A DNA stretch of 64,000 bases from Diphasiastrum complanatum (Eukaryota; Streptophyta; Lycopodiopsida; Lycopodiales; Lycopodiaceae). The stretch lies in NCBI GenBank assembly GCA_029204225.1, contig CM055098.1, forward strand, positions 47,725,587 to 47,789,586, read 5' to 3'. Made by a program: the position numbers and the translations under genes. The notes under the pieces were generated by a model. That model did not search any database. It was not told the origin of the DNA and saw only the letters and a list, made by a program, of their open reading frames with translations. Positions 21,271 through 33,106 of this stretch are shown piece after piece. Numbering within the stretch: position 1 is the stretch's first letter; each line of letters begins with the position of its first letter.

Positions 21271-21800
21271 TTGTCTAATGCTGATATGGATGATGGACAT
21301 ATTATGGATTCAGTTGAAGATTTACTCCACATATTTATTGAGGAAGTCTCAGACTTAATAACCATGTCCACCATTATAAATTCGTTACCACCATCACTGG
21401 GCCCTTTGGTGACAATATTGAATATCCCCCTACGAAGTTATGAGTGGGACCAATACAAGGACAGACTATGGATTGATGCCATTGAATTATGGTGATGGAA
21501 AGCAGAAGAGGATCTATCTCTTTTGTCGTTTTTATGGAACAGCAGGACTATCACGAGCATTCATGTAGATTGTGAATATGATAGGTCTTGTAGATCCTAC
21601 TATGAGGATAATAGTATCTTTTTTGGAATTGATATTATTGAAGAGAGAGTTCTAGACAAACTATCGGTTGTCGTTCCTGGAAATAAGATAGTATAATATT
21701 ATTTCCAACCAGCATCTAGGGCTGTACCTAGAAGATTGAGACATAGAATTACTACATTTCTAGGAGGTCTTATTTGGGGGAGTCGTCTACTCCATTATCA
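21271..21800 (+). pseudogene. Unidentified ORF region of the Tat-like element
   Basis: One plus-strand frame runs from MSNADMDDGHIMDSVEDLLH through SLGPLVTILNIPLRSYEWDQ, then past a TGA at 21493 (WKAEEDLSLLSFLWNSRTIT) and a TAA near 21693 to FLGGLIWGSRLLHYH. With only two stops in about 175 codons it looks like a decayed coding region. I do not recognise a domain. It lies between the second RNase H and the 22064 ORF, so it may be an accessory gene of the same element. Confidence 0.4.
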
Positions 21801-21969
21801 CATTTAGATTAGATGAAATTTTTCTTTTCGGGTAGATCTAGGTTTAAACTTTGATGACAATGTTTATTTTACTTTTTGGAATATGTTATATCAAAAAAAA
21901 AAAAATTCACGTTTTTCTCGATTTAATGATTAACAACGTTATAAGTACTGGTTTGTGCACATTTTAAAT

Positions 21970-21991
21970 ACATATACTTTTCCTTTCTCAG
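21970..21991 (+). promoter_or_regulatory. Second candidate 3' splice site
   Basis: CTTTTCCTTTCTCAG, pyrimidine-rich and ending in CAG at 21991, lies 72 bp before the ATG at 22064. It parallels the acceptor-like site before the RNase H ORF. Confidence 0.35.
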
Positions 21992-22063
21992 GAGACTGTG
22001 ATTTTGTCTGAGGAGAGTGGTGCAATTTACAACATTTCAGCATAAAAAAAAAGGAAAAAAAAA

Positions 22064-22297
22064 ATGAGTATAGTTGAGACCGCACCTTTAGAGAACACTA
22101 CTTCAATGGAACCTTCTACTATTCTGGATTTCTCATTGTTGGAAGACAAAAGACCCTCTAAGAAGCAAAAAAAAGAGATACCTAAAGACATTGACCCTAC
22201 TGAACTTAAGAAGGGACGTGACTCTGATATTATTGCTTTTCTTAGGAAAGAGCGATTTTTATCTTTGCAGGAAATTGGTATGAGGCAACATCGTTTT
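22064..22297 (+). CDS. Unidentified charged ORF, cut by an LTR
   Basis: The ATG at 22064 follows an A-rich run. The protein starts MSIVETAPLENTTSMEPSTI and is rich in Lys and Glu, with a possible nuclear-localisation-like stretch (RPSKKQKKEI). From 22298 the sequence belongs to an LTR in the opposite orientation, so the frame to 22327 is not native. No known family was recognised. Given its place and strand, it was probably part of the plus-strand Tat-like element and was truncated by a later insertion. Confidence 0.5.
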
Positions 22298-23560
22298 TGT
22301 CGTACTATACCAACAAGGTTAATATAGATTTTGTAGTAAATAGTGTCATTCCCAAAGAGGACAGCGTTAGAAAGTGATGTATTTGGTACAATTTATGGCA
22401 AATGGTTTTGAGTGTTATTCTGGTTGTTGACAGACATTAAAACGTAACCAATATTACTTGTGTTTGGGGAATGTAATGTTACTAATTTCAGAACAACAAT
22501 CTGGCCTCTATCAAATCAAATGAAATGCGTTCTACAGATGAGATGTCATCAGAGTAGTACAACAGTACTATACTCTGGCTGATTAAGGTGTCAACAAAGA
22601 GTCGAGAATTGTTCGATGTATTTGCGACTGTGCAGACAATTAATTAATCGCGTTCGCGAATTGTTCGTTTTTAGACAGAAGTCCTCAACAACTAAAGTCC
22701 AAATTAATGGCTAAAGAACACGAATAGTTTTAGAGCACGTTAGAAACTTTTGTCAGTTACAGTCAGGAAAACAGATCAAAGACTCAATTCTTTAGACAGG
22801 GACTGTCATCTCATATGTATACATACAGCTTTATTCAATGAACGTGCTAGACTGCACCAAAGATAGTCGTTATTCGAGTGCCGAAAAGAAAGTATTTGCG
22901 ACAGACGAATAAGATTGTTTTAAGACAATTCTTTAGAGCATGCTTTACGGATACACAGCAAACGACTGTAATGCACTAGAGTGTCTGTCTGATCAGAGAG
23001 TAATTCATGTAATGCGTTAGAAATTGCTAATAGACTCAAGATCACTCACACTCAACAGTGTGGAGAATAGAGATAAGGGAGAATAACTCACAGAACTCTA
23101 TTGACTTCTTCAATCTCTTACATATGCATAAACTCTTCTCTCTCGATGCTCGAGACTGAAGTGTGAGATCAATATATGTTCTACGGAGTGAACAAACACA
23201 CCTCTAAAACAACAGGTGCGTCGCTCCCCCGAAAGGGTCTAGTTAACAATTAGACTAAGTATACGTTCAATTATACCATAAGAGGTATATTTAACTAAGA
23301 GTTAAGATTACTCTAGTTTAACATGTCTTTTCATATCTAGTCGTTTCATGTGGACGACGTAGTAAAGGCTATCCAAGGCAATGTCTTTCCTTTTAAAGGT
23401 CTTTCCCTTTATTATAAGGCAAGTACTTAGAAAAAATATTCTCAAAAAATGACTTAGGCCTCTTCATGATTTATACTTATCCGGCTCATATCTTCATTTC
23501 CGAGTATATCATGCCATATTTACGTTGATATTCAATATTTAATAATTTCGTGGCATCACA
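22298..23560 (-). repeat. 3' LTR of a minus-strand gypsy element (about 1263 bp)
   Basis: The plus-strand ends are TGTCGTACTATACC and GTGGCATCACA, a TG...CA pair. The left 130 bp is the reverse complement of the U5 piece at 6825-6964. A polypurine tract adjoins on the right, making this a 3' LTR of an element reading on the minus strand. The left flank is GTTTT (22293-22297); no matching right target duplication was found. Confidence 0.72.
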
Positions 23561-24990
23561 TATCCCCTTCCTCAAATGTGAAACGTCCTCGTGAACATAT
23601 TATTTTCATTTCGAGGATTATTCGCGAAACATTCTTGTTCGTTAGATTTTCGTTAAGGCGAAAAGATAGTTCTTCGTATGAGTCTTCCTTAAGATATATC
23701 TTCGTCTTAAAGAATATGTGTCTTGTTGTTTCTTTGATTGAATAGGTTGTTTTGAGTTGATCTTTGAATTGTTGATGAAAACTGAAATCAAACTTCAAAA
23801 CATCTTTAAACTTCAAAGATCTGGATTCTACATCACATATAGAAACATCACCACAACAAAGGCACGAATAAATATTCATAAACGATTCAATTCATCTTGT
23901 AATTTTTGAGCAAACTCCAAGTTTTGTTGAGCCTCAATCAACAGCAAGTCTTCTTTTGATTTCGCGTATCGGCCAACTAGTAAGTTGCCGAATTCTTCTA
24001 GCTTAACCGGGAGCAATGTTCCATCGAACAACTCCTAGGTTAACTTTGTATCTTCGTCTGAATCACTATGTAGGGTGACTTCTTTACAGTAACGAGCTGA
24101 AAATCTAATAAAATTGCTTTTAACATAAAGATTTTGAACAAAAAACAATGTCTTTGCCGCGAAAGTTCCGAACTGCCAAAAAGAATATGTACAGAAGTGC
24201 TTGTAACGGAATGACTTTCTTCTGTCTAGCAGATTACGTCAAATCTCCGCAAAATATTCTACAAGGTTTCGCTCCCAATCCACATGAAGATTTAATAATT
24301 CCGGATAGGCCATATTTACATTAATCAGCAACCCCGCATCGTCGAATGCGCTGATATTTGCAACAGCTTGTGGTTTGTATAGTTGAAACTGCGACTTTTG
24401 CTTCCAAAAATGTCGCTTATTGTCTTCATTCCTCAAAAATTGGAATTCTTTGATTCGAATATATTCAAGAGCATACATAGCCAAAGAGCCTATATATAAC
24501 TCTGCTGATCTGAAAGGTACGACCTAGAATTTTCCCTGGATTATGCCCCAACAGAGACGTCCTTTCTGTTCGATAGAGAGCTGGGCCCATAGCCAGAGAA
24601 AGTCGTCCTTCTCCCATGGTTGCTTCCATTCATCGAAGGCGATGCCTGCTACACCTGATAGCATCATGTAATCCACATGCCATTGCAATTCAATATTAAA
24701 TGCATGTGGAAACCATTTCTTGAAGCGTTCAGCAAATGCACGAAATCTGTTAGCACATACCTTCGACTGATTCGTTGTGTTCGCTTTGGCTGTGTAGATG
24801 CAGTTGCCAAATTCTGAGTTTGCAACTCAGCAGCCAGCTTCTGATCTTCCAATTGTTGCCTGAGATTTGACAGCTCCTGTTCGAGCTTGTCGAGATTCGC
24901 AACAGGCTCCAAATATTCAAGATGGTCTGAGGCTCTGGAACAGGTGGCCATATCATTTGTCGACACTTGTCAACACACGTGTGGAGTTTT
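23556..24990 (-). pseudogene. Unknown coiled-coil ORF in 3' (env-like) position
   Basis: From about 24966 down, the minus strand encodes a coiled coil (LDKLEQELSNLRQQLEDQKL). After a frameshift near 24780 comes one long frame with three stops: FRAFAERFKKWFPHAFNIEL, then YMMLSGVAGIAFDEWKQPWE, YALEYIRIKEFQFLRNEDNK, LLDRRKSFRYKHFCTYSFWQ, to KLQDELNRL. A shorter ORF (23879-23556) follows up to the polypurine tract. I recognise no family. Its location just before the 3' LTR is where env-like or accessory ORFs sit in gypsy elements. Its upstream end is lost near 24990. Confidence 0.5.
23561..23572 (-). other. Polypurine tract of minus-strand gypsy element
   Basis: On the minus strand this reads GAGGAAGGGGATA directly before the LTR start TGTGATGCC. 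Confidence 0.7.
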
Positions 24991-26334
24991 TGCACTACAA
25001 ACACCCAGTTTTTGTTAATTTTTGGGTTTTATTTGGATCCAAATTCTATACACCTGCATATCGCCATGGCGCTTGACCAGCCTTCTTATTTGTTGGACCT
25101 CTTGCCCCCCTCATGTTGCTATGATCTCTTGGGCTCATATTCCTGCCATGCGCATAAGCTTCCAATCTTAATCTTCAGGCCTTCCATTTTGCATCACTAT
25201 GATATCCCATGACCATATCGCCATAATGCGTAGAAGGTTGTGTTCTTCATTCAAAAGGCTTCCATCTCACGTTGCGATGATATTTGGTCTCCTAATGAAT
25301 CGTACTAAGCATATGACAAGGTGAAGTACATTTGTTCCTCTACATCATGGGCCTCCTCCTCTTCCTCCACAAAGGCCTAGAGGAATAGGGAGAACTCGGA
25401 GCAACTCAATTTTTTGTCAAGACTAGTAGTTTAGATTTTATCTAGCACATTGTTATGAGTCAACTTCTCAAAAAGATCAAAAACTTTGTCGCTCTTCACA
25501 TGGCATCATATCACTCATATAGCTTGGCCTTAGACACATTCCTAGAGGCCTCAACATGAACAATAGATAATAGCTATAAAAAACTCATGGGATGTGCAAT
25601 AGAGAGCTCATAGATGAACATTCTCATAGCAATACCACATACCATAGGAGTGGGTTTGTGGCTCACAAGTGCACTCACAGTAGAGGAAAAATAGCCTTCA
25701 TAAATGCGACCACAATAGAGAGATGATGACTTCATAAATGTGCCCTTAGCAAAGGTATGAATGCTTATAGAAGTGTGCTTTCATTGCTAATTACTCGGCT
25801 CACCTTTCATAGTTGCAGTTGTGCATGAGGAGCTTACATGCAACTAGACCACACCCTGACTTTGCCCTTTTGAAAACTGGTGCATGGTCATTTTGTTGGA
25901 TAATCTGAATGGTCAGGTATTTTGGACAAACGACTTTCAGGTGGCATACATTCTATGTTTTGTTGTAACAAGAATGGGGAGGATTTTCTCTTTTTCATTT
26001 CTTTTCCATTCTCGATTTTGAAATGAGACATTGGCATCTATGATGAGCCACAAACTTTTAGGGTCTTTTCCTCTTTTTTGAAGATATTACTCCTTTTAAA
26101 AAGCCCAATTCTTATTTTTCAAGAAAACTATGATAGGCTCCATTTATTAACAAGAAGATCAATTTTTTATCTAATCATTGTTCATTAAAGATTTGCATGA
26201 AGATTGCTGGTGCTTGATTGATGTCGGTTGTTTTGGATTTCCCTGGTCTCAGATTTCCTTTTAGGTGTAAAAGAAAAGAAATGTGTAAAAACCTCGGATC
26301 TCTCAATATATTATAATAACCCAAGATTACATGG
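24991..26334. other. No gene seen
   Basis: About 1.3 kb with short, unconvincing ORFs on both strands. No LTR terminus, primer site or repeat could be supported. Confidence 0.5.
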
Positions 26335-27348
26335 ATGAAATATGGTGTAGCCAACCCAAAAAGAAGAAGCATTGGAGCCAATTTCAAGTCTACGTTATTT
26401 AAAGATGCAAATGAGAAGGGTAAGCAAGTTGAAGGTACAAATTTTACTTTACTCACATGTTTTGGTTCATCTTCTTGTGTGGATGATGCTATGCAAGTGG
26501 ATGGTGGTAATCATAGATTGCAAGCAACTAATGGATCCATTTGAAAGAGAATTTTTGTTTTTTCAATGACTTTGATGGTCAAGTGGAAGCTCAAGATGTC
26601 AACCTTAAAGGGCTTTAACAACACAAAAGGAAAGGTGACAATTAGGAGTTAGTCAAGAGCATCAAAGGGAAGTTAAGTGACAAAGATACTTTGGGTTTGT
26701 TTTTGCAAGTTATTGAATAGTCAAGTAAGATCAAGGGAGCAACAAGGAAGTGTTGTTCAAGTTTAGTTTACTTGTTCTATCTCATGTTTGAGCAATTTCA
26801 TGTGAATGTGTGCAAATTGTCAAGATATGGTGAAACTAGTGACAATGTTTTGCATCATTTTGTTGTTGGAGTTGTACTAACATTCTTGGATGGTTTTACT
26901 GATAGAAATGAAGCTAATGGGGGCTCATTATATCACTCATTCATGGTCAAGTCATCAAGTGATGATGATATCTTGTGGCAAGATGGAGATGAAGGCTCAT
27001 TCATGTATTTTCATGGTGGAGACATACCAAGCAAGGACAAAGATGGACGATACATGCAAGAAAATGGTTATCACTCACAATTATTGCTTGGTTGCTATTA
27101 ATTTTCAGAGATATCAAAGATAGAGGCATGGAAAAACTCATTTATTTTGATTCTATTTTACATTTTATGTTGGTTTGTCATCTTGATATGTAAAATTGAT
27201 GTAAGAAATAGTGAAGCATCCAATATGGACACTATTATCTACATCAATTATAAAAACTATTGTAAAAACATAGAAAGGAGGTCTATTTTTATGGAGATTA
27301 TTCTTAAGATGGATCAAAGTTGTGTGGTACAACTAGTTGAAGAGGGAG
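26335..27348 (+). pseudogene. Copia relic with most of pol replaced or lost
   Basis: Near 26405, DANEKGKQVEGTNFTLLTCF corresponds to the linker before RT in the family-B polyprotein (DEKGKQVVDNSNFAFLTSF). Near the end, LVEEGV* before the polypurine tract corresponds to the family-B C-terminus NVEEGV*. Between them (26550-27290) the sequence does not match RT or RNase H. So it is a family-B relative with an internal deletion or substitution. Confidence 0.6.
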
Positions 27349-27800
27349 TGTGAAAAATGTCAACTAGTTTAGTTGGTCTAATTTAGCAATTTGGAGGCCA
27401 AAGTGAAATTTCAACTTAGAGATACATTTCTTTATGTCAATAAAGTCTAAAAATAGTTTTTTTACTATTTTAAAAAAGTACATAGGTGGATAAGGTCAGA
27501 TCTGGACCTATCATAACTGGCAATGTGGATACATTGCATCTAGTCAAGTTAAACTAGGTTTTTGGTAAAGTACCTAGAAGTTTCTATTTTAGAGAAAGAG
27601 TAATAACATTATGGCTGGTATAAATAGTGGCACCAACATGGAGAAATCATCTTCTTGTTCTCATTTTGTATGGAGAGCTCTTGTTGCACTTTTAGTTCTT
27701 CTCTAGATTTCTGTTATTTCCCATCTAATAGAAGTAGCAATGATCCCCTACTAGAAGTTGTAACAAATTAGGAATGATATGCTAAGCTCACTATGGCGGT
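27349..27800 (+). repeat. 3' LTR of copia relic (partial, family-B relative)
   Basis: It starts TGTGAAAAATGTCAAC after the tract GAAGAGGGAG (27338-27347), as in family B. GTATAAATAGTGG at about 27619 matches the TATA-like region of the family-B LTR, and the surrounding GAGAAAGAGTAATAACATTA is also similar. The right end could not be fixed. Confidence 0.6.
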
Positions 27801-28128
27801 CTCCCAACTCATGGTTTCTTACTTAAGAAAATAAACAACTCTAATTAACTCCACAAAGGGAATGATAGACAAGGTGAGAGAGAAGAATAATCCCATAAGC
27901 ACATTCACCATAAAACATAAACCAATGGGAAAGCCTAGTGAGGCTCGAGCACCTACCACAAGGTATTCTATCACCAATGGTGAATACAAGTAAGTAATGC
28001 AAGATGACACAAAAAGTGTTTCTATTGATTTAAAAGCTTGTACAAGTGTTGTTGAAGGCACTCATCCACTTCCATATATGGCAAAAGTGGTGGGTCTATG
28101 CTTTAACATGTTTATGGGACAAGCTTAG
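27801..28128. other. No gene seen
   Basis: A minus-strand 80-codon ORF (28061-27819) is hydrophobic but unsupported. This may be residual LTR or leader sequence. Confidence 0.4.
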
Positions 28129-28373
28129 TGTTACACTAACTAAAAATTAAACTAAATTTGAACTAAATTTGAACTTAGGAATTAACTTAATTTAGGAATT
28201 CAAGATTAAACTTAGACTTTCTAAGTTGAACCATTACAAATGATTGTTTGTAAAAATTAAACTTAAATAGTAAAAGGTCTAAGTATAAGGCTTTCCTAAC
28301 CTGAATTTACTTGTGGATATACAAAACACATTCCACAATAAATTCCTATGTTGGGCTAACATAAGGGATAACA
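28129..28373 (-). repeat. Short LTR (245 bp) with adjacent polypurine tract
   Basis: The ends are TGTTACACTAAC and AAGGGATAACA, so the terminal 5 bp are inverted (TGTTA/TAACA). Immediately right, TCATCTCCCTCTTTA (28374-28388) is a polypurine tract on the minus strand. No second copy was found, so this is a single-copy inference. Confidence 0.55.
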
Positions 28374-28389
28374 TCATCTCCCTCTTTAT

Positions 28390-29745
28390 TGGATTGGCGG
28401 TCTCATGCCAATGGCAGTTGCTCTTTGCTGGCCTGTGACGTCGTAGGTCTCCTTATTGAGTGTGACTCTGATGGCATGCAGTTCTTTGCCAACGTGCTCC
28501 AACATTTGCCACCATAGCTTGTTCAAAAAGGGTCGTGGGCCATAGTAATAATGCATGTTCTAGAGGAAGCCATGCGTTTGCCAGATTTCCATCATGTCGA
28601 CATGAAGGATGCTTGTCATGGCAGCACGGTAATAAAGCCGAGCCATGTTAAGGTGATCCATCTCGGTGACCAAGGGATTATTGATATCCAACAAAATGGG
28701 AGGTAAGGATTGATTCCAATGAGTTGCCAAGGGTGCCAAGAAGGCGATAGGGCCGCAATTGTCAGCAAAATAATGCACATCCCTATCTGGGCACCGATGG
28801 TACCGGTTATAGAATTGGCTACAATTTGAAATTAAATCGCGGGCCAGATCTTCTGTTTGTACATACTTTGTAAGCATAGGCCAATAGATCTTGTTGGCTG
28901 TGAGCTCTGGTGTGAAAGGTTCATGTCTTTTGAGAGGACAATAATCTGGGTTGACCCGCAAATAAGTTGGCGGGCTTAGGTAACATAAGAATGCCAACGT
29001 ATTTGCAAAAAACATTGTCCCTCCTTGATTGAGGTTTTGAGGCGCTCCCCCTTCTTGTGAATCTGGCCCTTGTTGTTGGTCTTGCATTTGATTATCCATG
29101 GTTGCGGCGGCAGAACCGTCAAAGTATTTCCCTGACCCTGCTCCGCCGTCTCCCTGATCCTCTCGTGGTTTTGGCCGGATATGACATTGCTGGTGCTGAG
29201 CATGATCCGGAGGTGGTACTGCTTGTAATTGTTTGGGCTATTCTTCCAGGCGTTGGATCTGATTGTTGAGGGCAGCCATTTGCGACGTGGTATGTTGTTG
29301 TAATTGTTGTGCCTTGGCTTGGACTGCCTTTAGCTTTTGCCCTAGCTGTTAGTATGTTGAATGTGGAATTACCATGCCCTCCGGGATAGGAAGTGGAGCA
29401 AATAATTGGAAATCAATCTAACTGATTTTTTTCATCATAGCAACACACAATTCTTGGTTGGAATTAGTTTCGACATTCAAGCGTTGTTGGAGCTGGCTTA
29501 GCTATGTGTCCTTCTAGTTGACTTTTGCTTGAGGCTGATCCATGCGCTCTTGCATTTGGTCCATTTGGTTGGAAGTGAGTTCTTCGTCCCAACGTGCGCG
29601 TGTTGCTTGCTCGTTGGCTTCTTTCACTACTTGTGCCGCATCTTGTAGTTGTCTGGTCTTGTAGTTTGAAGCATTTACGGATTGTAGCTTTTAACAATGG
29701 CAATGTTCCATTTGCATGTTGCTCTTCCTTTGGAATGCACTCCAA
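28390..29745 (-). pseudogene. Unknown coiled-coil and Gln-rich ORF before 3' LTR
   Basis: The minus strand encodes a coiled coil (WDEELTSNQMDQMQERMDQ, QLSQLQQRLNVETNSNQEL), then a Gln/Pro-rich linker, then the 179-codon frame 29099-28560. That frame includes TMFFANTLAFLCYLSPPTYL, YHRCPDRDVHYFADNCGPIA and MTSILHVDMMEIWQTHGF. After the stop at 28560 the frame continues as YNMHYYYGPRPFLNKLWWQM to about 28390. Around three stops interrupt it (near 29350, 29240 and 28560). No family was recognised. It ends at a polypurine tract, so it occupies the 3'-terminal position of an LTR element. Confidence 0.55.
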
Positions 29746-29749
29746 TTAT

Positions 29750-31960
29750 TAAGAAAAATTTGAAAGTTGTAGAGAATGCTGCTGCAATAGTTAGCGAATT
29801 GAGAATGAATAATCATATGAATATAGATTTGTGGGTGGATGGATCAATTTATCCTAATGACCCAACTACCAATTTGTGTCCAGATTTTAAGTCCGCAACT
29901 CATCTTTTTAGATTTGTATGTGAAGGAAATAGCAGATTACTTGGATATTGTCAAAGGTTGCATTATATTCTTGTCTTAATCAGCAATTACAGTTTGCTAA
30001 TCAACAATTGCAACGTACAAATAAGCAATTGCTTTATTATGTGCAACACACTAGTGCTGAAAACAATGCACTCAAGAATGTTATGTCAGAGTTGAATGCT
30101 ATAGTCACTACTCTTTGGGGATCAAACCAAGAAATGTTAGAATCCATGGAAAAGTTGTGATCCGAGAGTTTAAAATCTATTGTTGATATAAAGTTATCAA
30201 AAAGACGATGATGAAGAGGAAAAGAAAAAGAGTACCGATGAAGAATATTGATGACTTATCTACACATAGCGACAATTAGAAAAAAAAAAATTTGAGCATT
30301 CAAGTATGTTTTCATATAAACTGTTTATTTGATTCGTGTATGTCATTTAAGTTTGATTTGCACTTGATAACATGGATTATTTATTTATTAAACATAATTT
30401 GAGTTTCATATATTTGTTGCAGATCATGTTTGGTGGCAAAGAACTATTTAGCAAATTGTTCATGCATTGGATCATCTTTAAGTCATGTTTTACCAAGAAA
30501 GTCATCAAAGAAAATGATGAAAAATGATCGGTTTGAAAAATGAAAAATGAAATTGCAGAGACTATTTTGATTAAGGTTCAATCATACTTGGATGCAAATG
30601 TGATACAAGGTGCATGTGATGTTTTTGGAATTAGCAGAAGTGCTTATTCTATTTTTTTTAGAATAGTTAAAGAAGCTTTTCCCAAGTGATGGTGAAGAAA
30701 ACTTATCTTCCGCATCCATATCGGGTAAGATTAGCAAGAAATTATTATAATGACAGAATGTTTAAAGTAGTTGGCCAACCACTTCATATAACTGAATTAT
30801 ACAAATCAGAATATGGTGAGCTCAATTACAACGATTGCAATAATATTTTTCTTGATATTAAAAATGTTATAAAATACATTATTCGATTCTATAAACTAGA
30901 CGAACATCAAGTAAATGGAAAGATCATTATTGTAATAAAATTGGATGAATCTAAAATCAACAAAGGTCAAAAGTTGGAACGAGTGAGTGTCACATTGATG
31001 AACAAAATTTCAGATACAGATGATCGAACGTTTAGTGTTCAACTGAAAAATCACATATGGTGGTTGGCGGCATTCCAGGTAATACATTTCAATTTTCATT
31101 TAGAATATTGTTGTTAACATTTCACACATTGCTAGTTTTTATTGACATGTCATGCATTACTTGCTTCTCTATAGGTCTTAAAAGAGGACCATAAAATACC
31201 TTTATGGATATTTTCAAGAACAAATTATGGCGAGATTATAAAGAGACATTTGGAGGGTGAGAAATTTATAGTCGAATATCATCGAAGTTTTCAAATTCAA
31301 TGGCACCTTGTAGGGGATTTGAAAACATTAAAATGTATTTATAATGTCTCTCATGGGGCAACATCAAAACATCCATGTTTTTATTACATGAAGGACTGTT
31401 ACAATATGAATTTGGGACGATCAACAAACACTGGTCCAACACAAGAAACTGAAGATCCAGATATGTAAAGTGTTCTGCCAATTCCATTAAAAAATGTTCA
31501 CATATGCACATTGCATGCTATCATTAGAAGATATGAGGACTTTGCAAAAATTGCACCACATTTGTAAAATCTGTACATGATCAACATTACTCATTACATG
31601 GTGCTAATCTATATCATTATTTGGTACTTATCTCATTCACGCTTATATTTTTTTCTACTGATGTAACTAATCAAAACTATTGTTTGCAGCACATCCTTCT
31701 TCATCATGCAACTCATTTTGCAAACGAGAGCTTAAGTATCTGGTCATCACAAGGCATGGAAAAATCTCATTGGCAAGCAAGGGGAGCATTTCATAGGGCT
31801 ACAAATCATGGAGGACACAATTCAAGAAATAAATCTTTAGTTCAACTTTTTCAGGTGTTTTATAGAAGACCACAATTTAGATATCAAGCTAAAAACTCGC
31901 CAAATGTTATGATTTTTCGAAAGGCATTCAAATTCATAACAAAAGAGAGATCCTTGTAAT
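29750..31960 (+). pseudogene. Putative DDE-type DNA transposase, multi-exon, decayed
   Basis: Plus-strand segments share one theme: a coiled coil (NQQLQFANQQLQRTNKQLLY, near 29960), a central region (30686-31078) and a C-terminal region (31685-31960). The central region ends IWWLAAFQ and resumes after a 96-bp GT-AG intron (31079-31174) as VLKEDHKIPLWIFSR. It then gives LKTLKCIYNVSHGATSKHPC and VLPIPLKNVHICTLHAIIRR. The last part reads THFANESLSIWSSQGMEKSH, then GAFHRATNHGGHN; its Glu could be the third catalytic residue of a DDE fold. Stops such as TAA at about 31466 break it. The family is unassigned, and transposase identity is inferred from layout and general resemblance. Confidence 0.45.
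31079..31174 (+). other. Intron of putative transposase gene (96 bp)
   Basis: CATTCCAG|GTAATA at the left and CTCTATAG|GTCTTA at the right give canonical GT-AG ends. Removing it keeps the frame open across the junction. Confidence 0.55.
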
Positions 31961-31984
31961 ATATCATAAATCTATTATAGAAAA

Positions 31985-33106
31985 TTGTTTAATTATCATC
32001 ATCATCCTCTTCAAGATTCAGACAGATGGTATTGTCATCATAAGGAATAATCTCCTTTCATATGGATCCAAAAATTCTAAATTTTTTCTATTGCTAACTC
32101 GAATAAAGAGCCATTGCAGATGATCTTTTTGTAGTCTCATTGGAAGTATAAACCAATATTTTAATTGCCAAATCCCTTTTCACAAAAGTTATTTTATATG
32201 TTCCTCTTACATACTTATGGCCTCCTAAATAAAATGATAATGATTTGATGGCCATAATGACAATGGTTGCATATGGATTAAAAGATTAATGATATATACA
32301 AATCTCATTATTTTGAAATTTTTTCAAATAATGAGATAGAGACACATCTTTTCTCCCGACTGATATACCTCGGACGCCTCCATGTCTCATACCAAAGGCA
32401 TCTATTTCAATAGCATCATGTAAACGAGTAAGGAAAATAAATTTAGAATGATACATAACATTGCAAACTCATACTTTAACACGATATTTAAAATAAGAAA
32501 ACTGAACAATATTTATACCAATATAATATCTACGTACCAGATCATAATCATCATATTCAACGACGTTTGCTCTGCTAATGTAATGTCCTCCAATGGCCTC
32601 TACATTTCCAAAGGGGATATATCAAGTCCTCGGGGGATATTTTTTTTGGAATTCCAAAAATTTCTCCTCTTAGGCAAAGTTTTTTCATAGGCTTTAGATT
32701 TTTCAATCATGGCCTCCAAGGCCTCATTTCCAGATTTCCAATTGTCATCTTTATCAAAATCTATCTCACTTTCAAGGTCATCACATGTGTAATCAACAAT
32801 GTCAGAAACTTCTAATAAATTTTGTGCAAAAATCGAGAGGATTTCATCCTTTTTTAAATTCAAAACATCTTCTATATCATTAAATGAAATATAACTTTCA
32901 TTATTTATAAAATATAAGAGAACATCGAGTAGAGTTAATTGATTAATAGGAGATGCAGATGGAAGAGAATCAGAGAGGAATATAGAATGAGGGAGAGTAA
33001 TCTGATAATCTGAAGTCATAGATGCTTCAGCTTCAACCCCTATATCAGTATTTGCATCAGCTACATCCATAAAGATGAAATTTTTTCTTTTGAGATAATT
33101 GTTCAT
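31985..33106 (-). pseudogene. Unidentified ORF convergent with the putative transposase
   Basis: The frame 33106-32600 (168 codons, MNNYLKRKNFIFMDVADANT at the start) is acidic: DIEDVLNLKKDEILSIFAQN and YTCDDLESEIDFDKDDNWKS. It shifts near 32600 into AIGGHYISRANVVEYDDYDL with a possible donor site GTACGT after it. Further down (32420-31990) pieces such as DAIEIDAFGMRHGGVRGISV, LGGHKYVRGTYKITFVKRDL and LVYTSNETTKRSSAMALYS remain. This suggests a two- or three-exon gene, the second ORF of a DNA transposon. No known domain was recognised. Confidence 0.45.
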
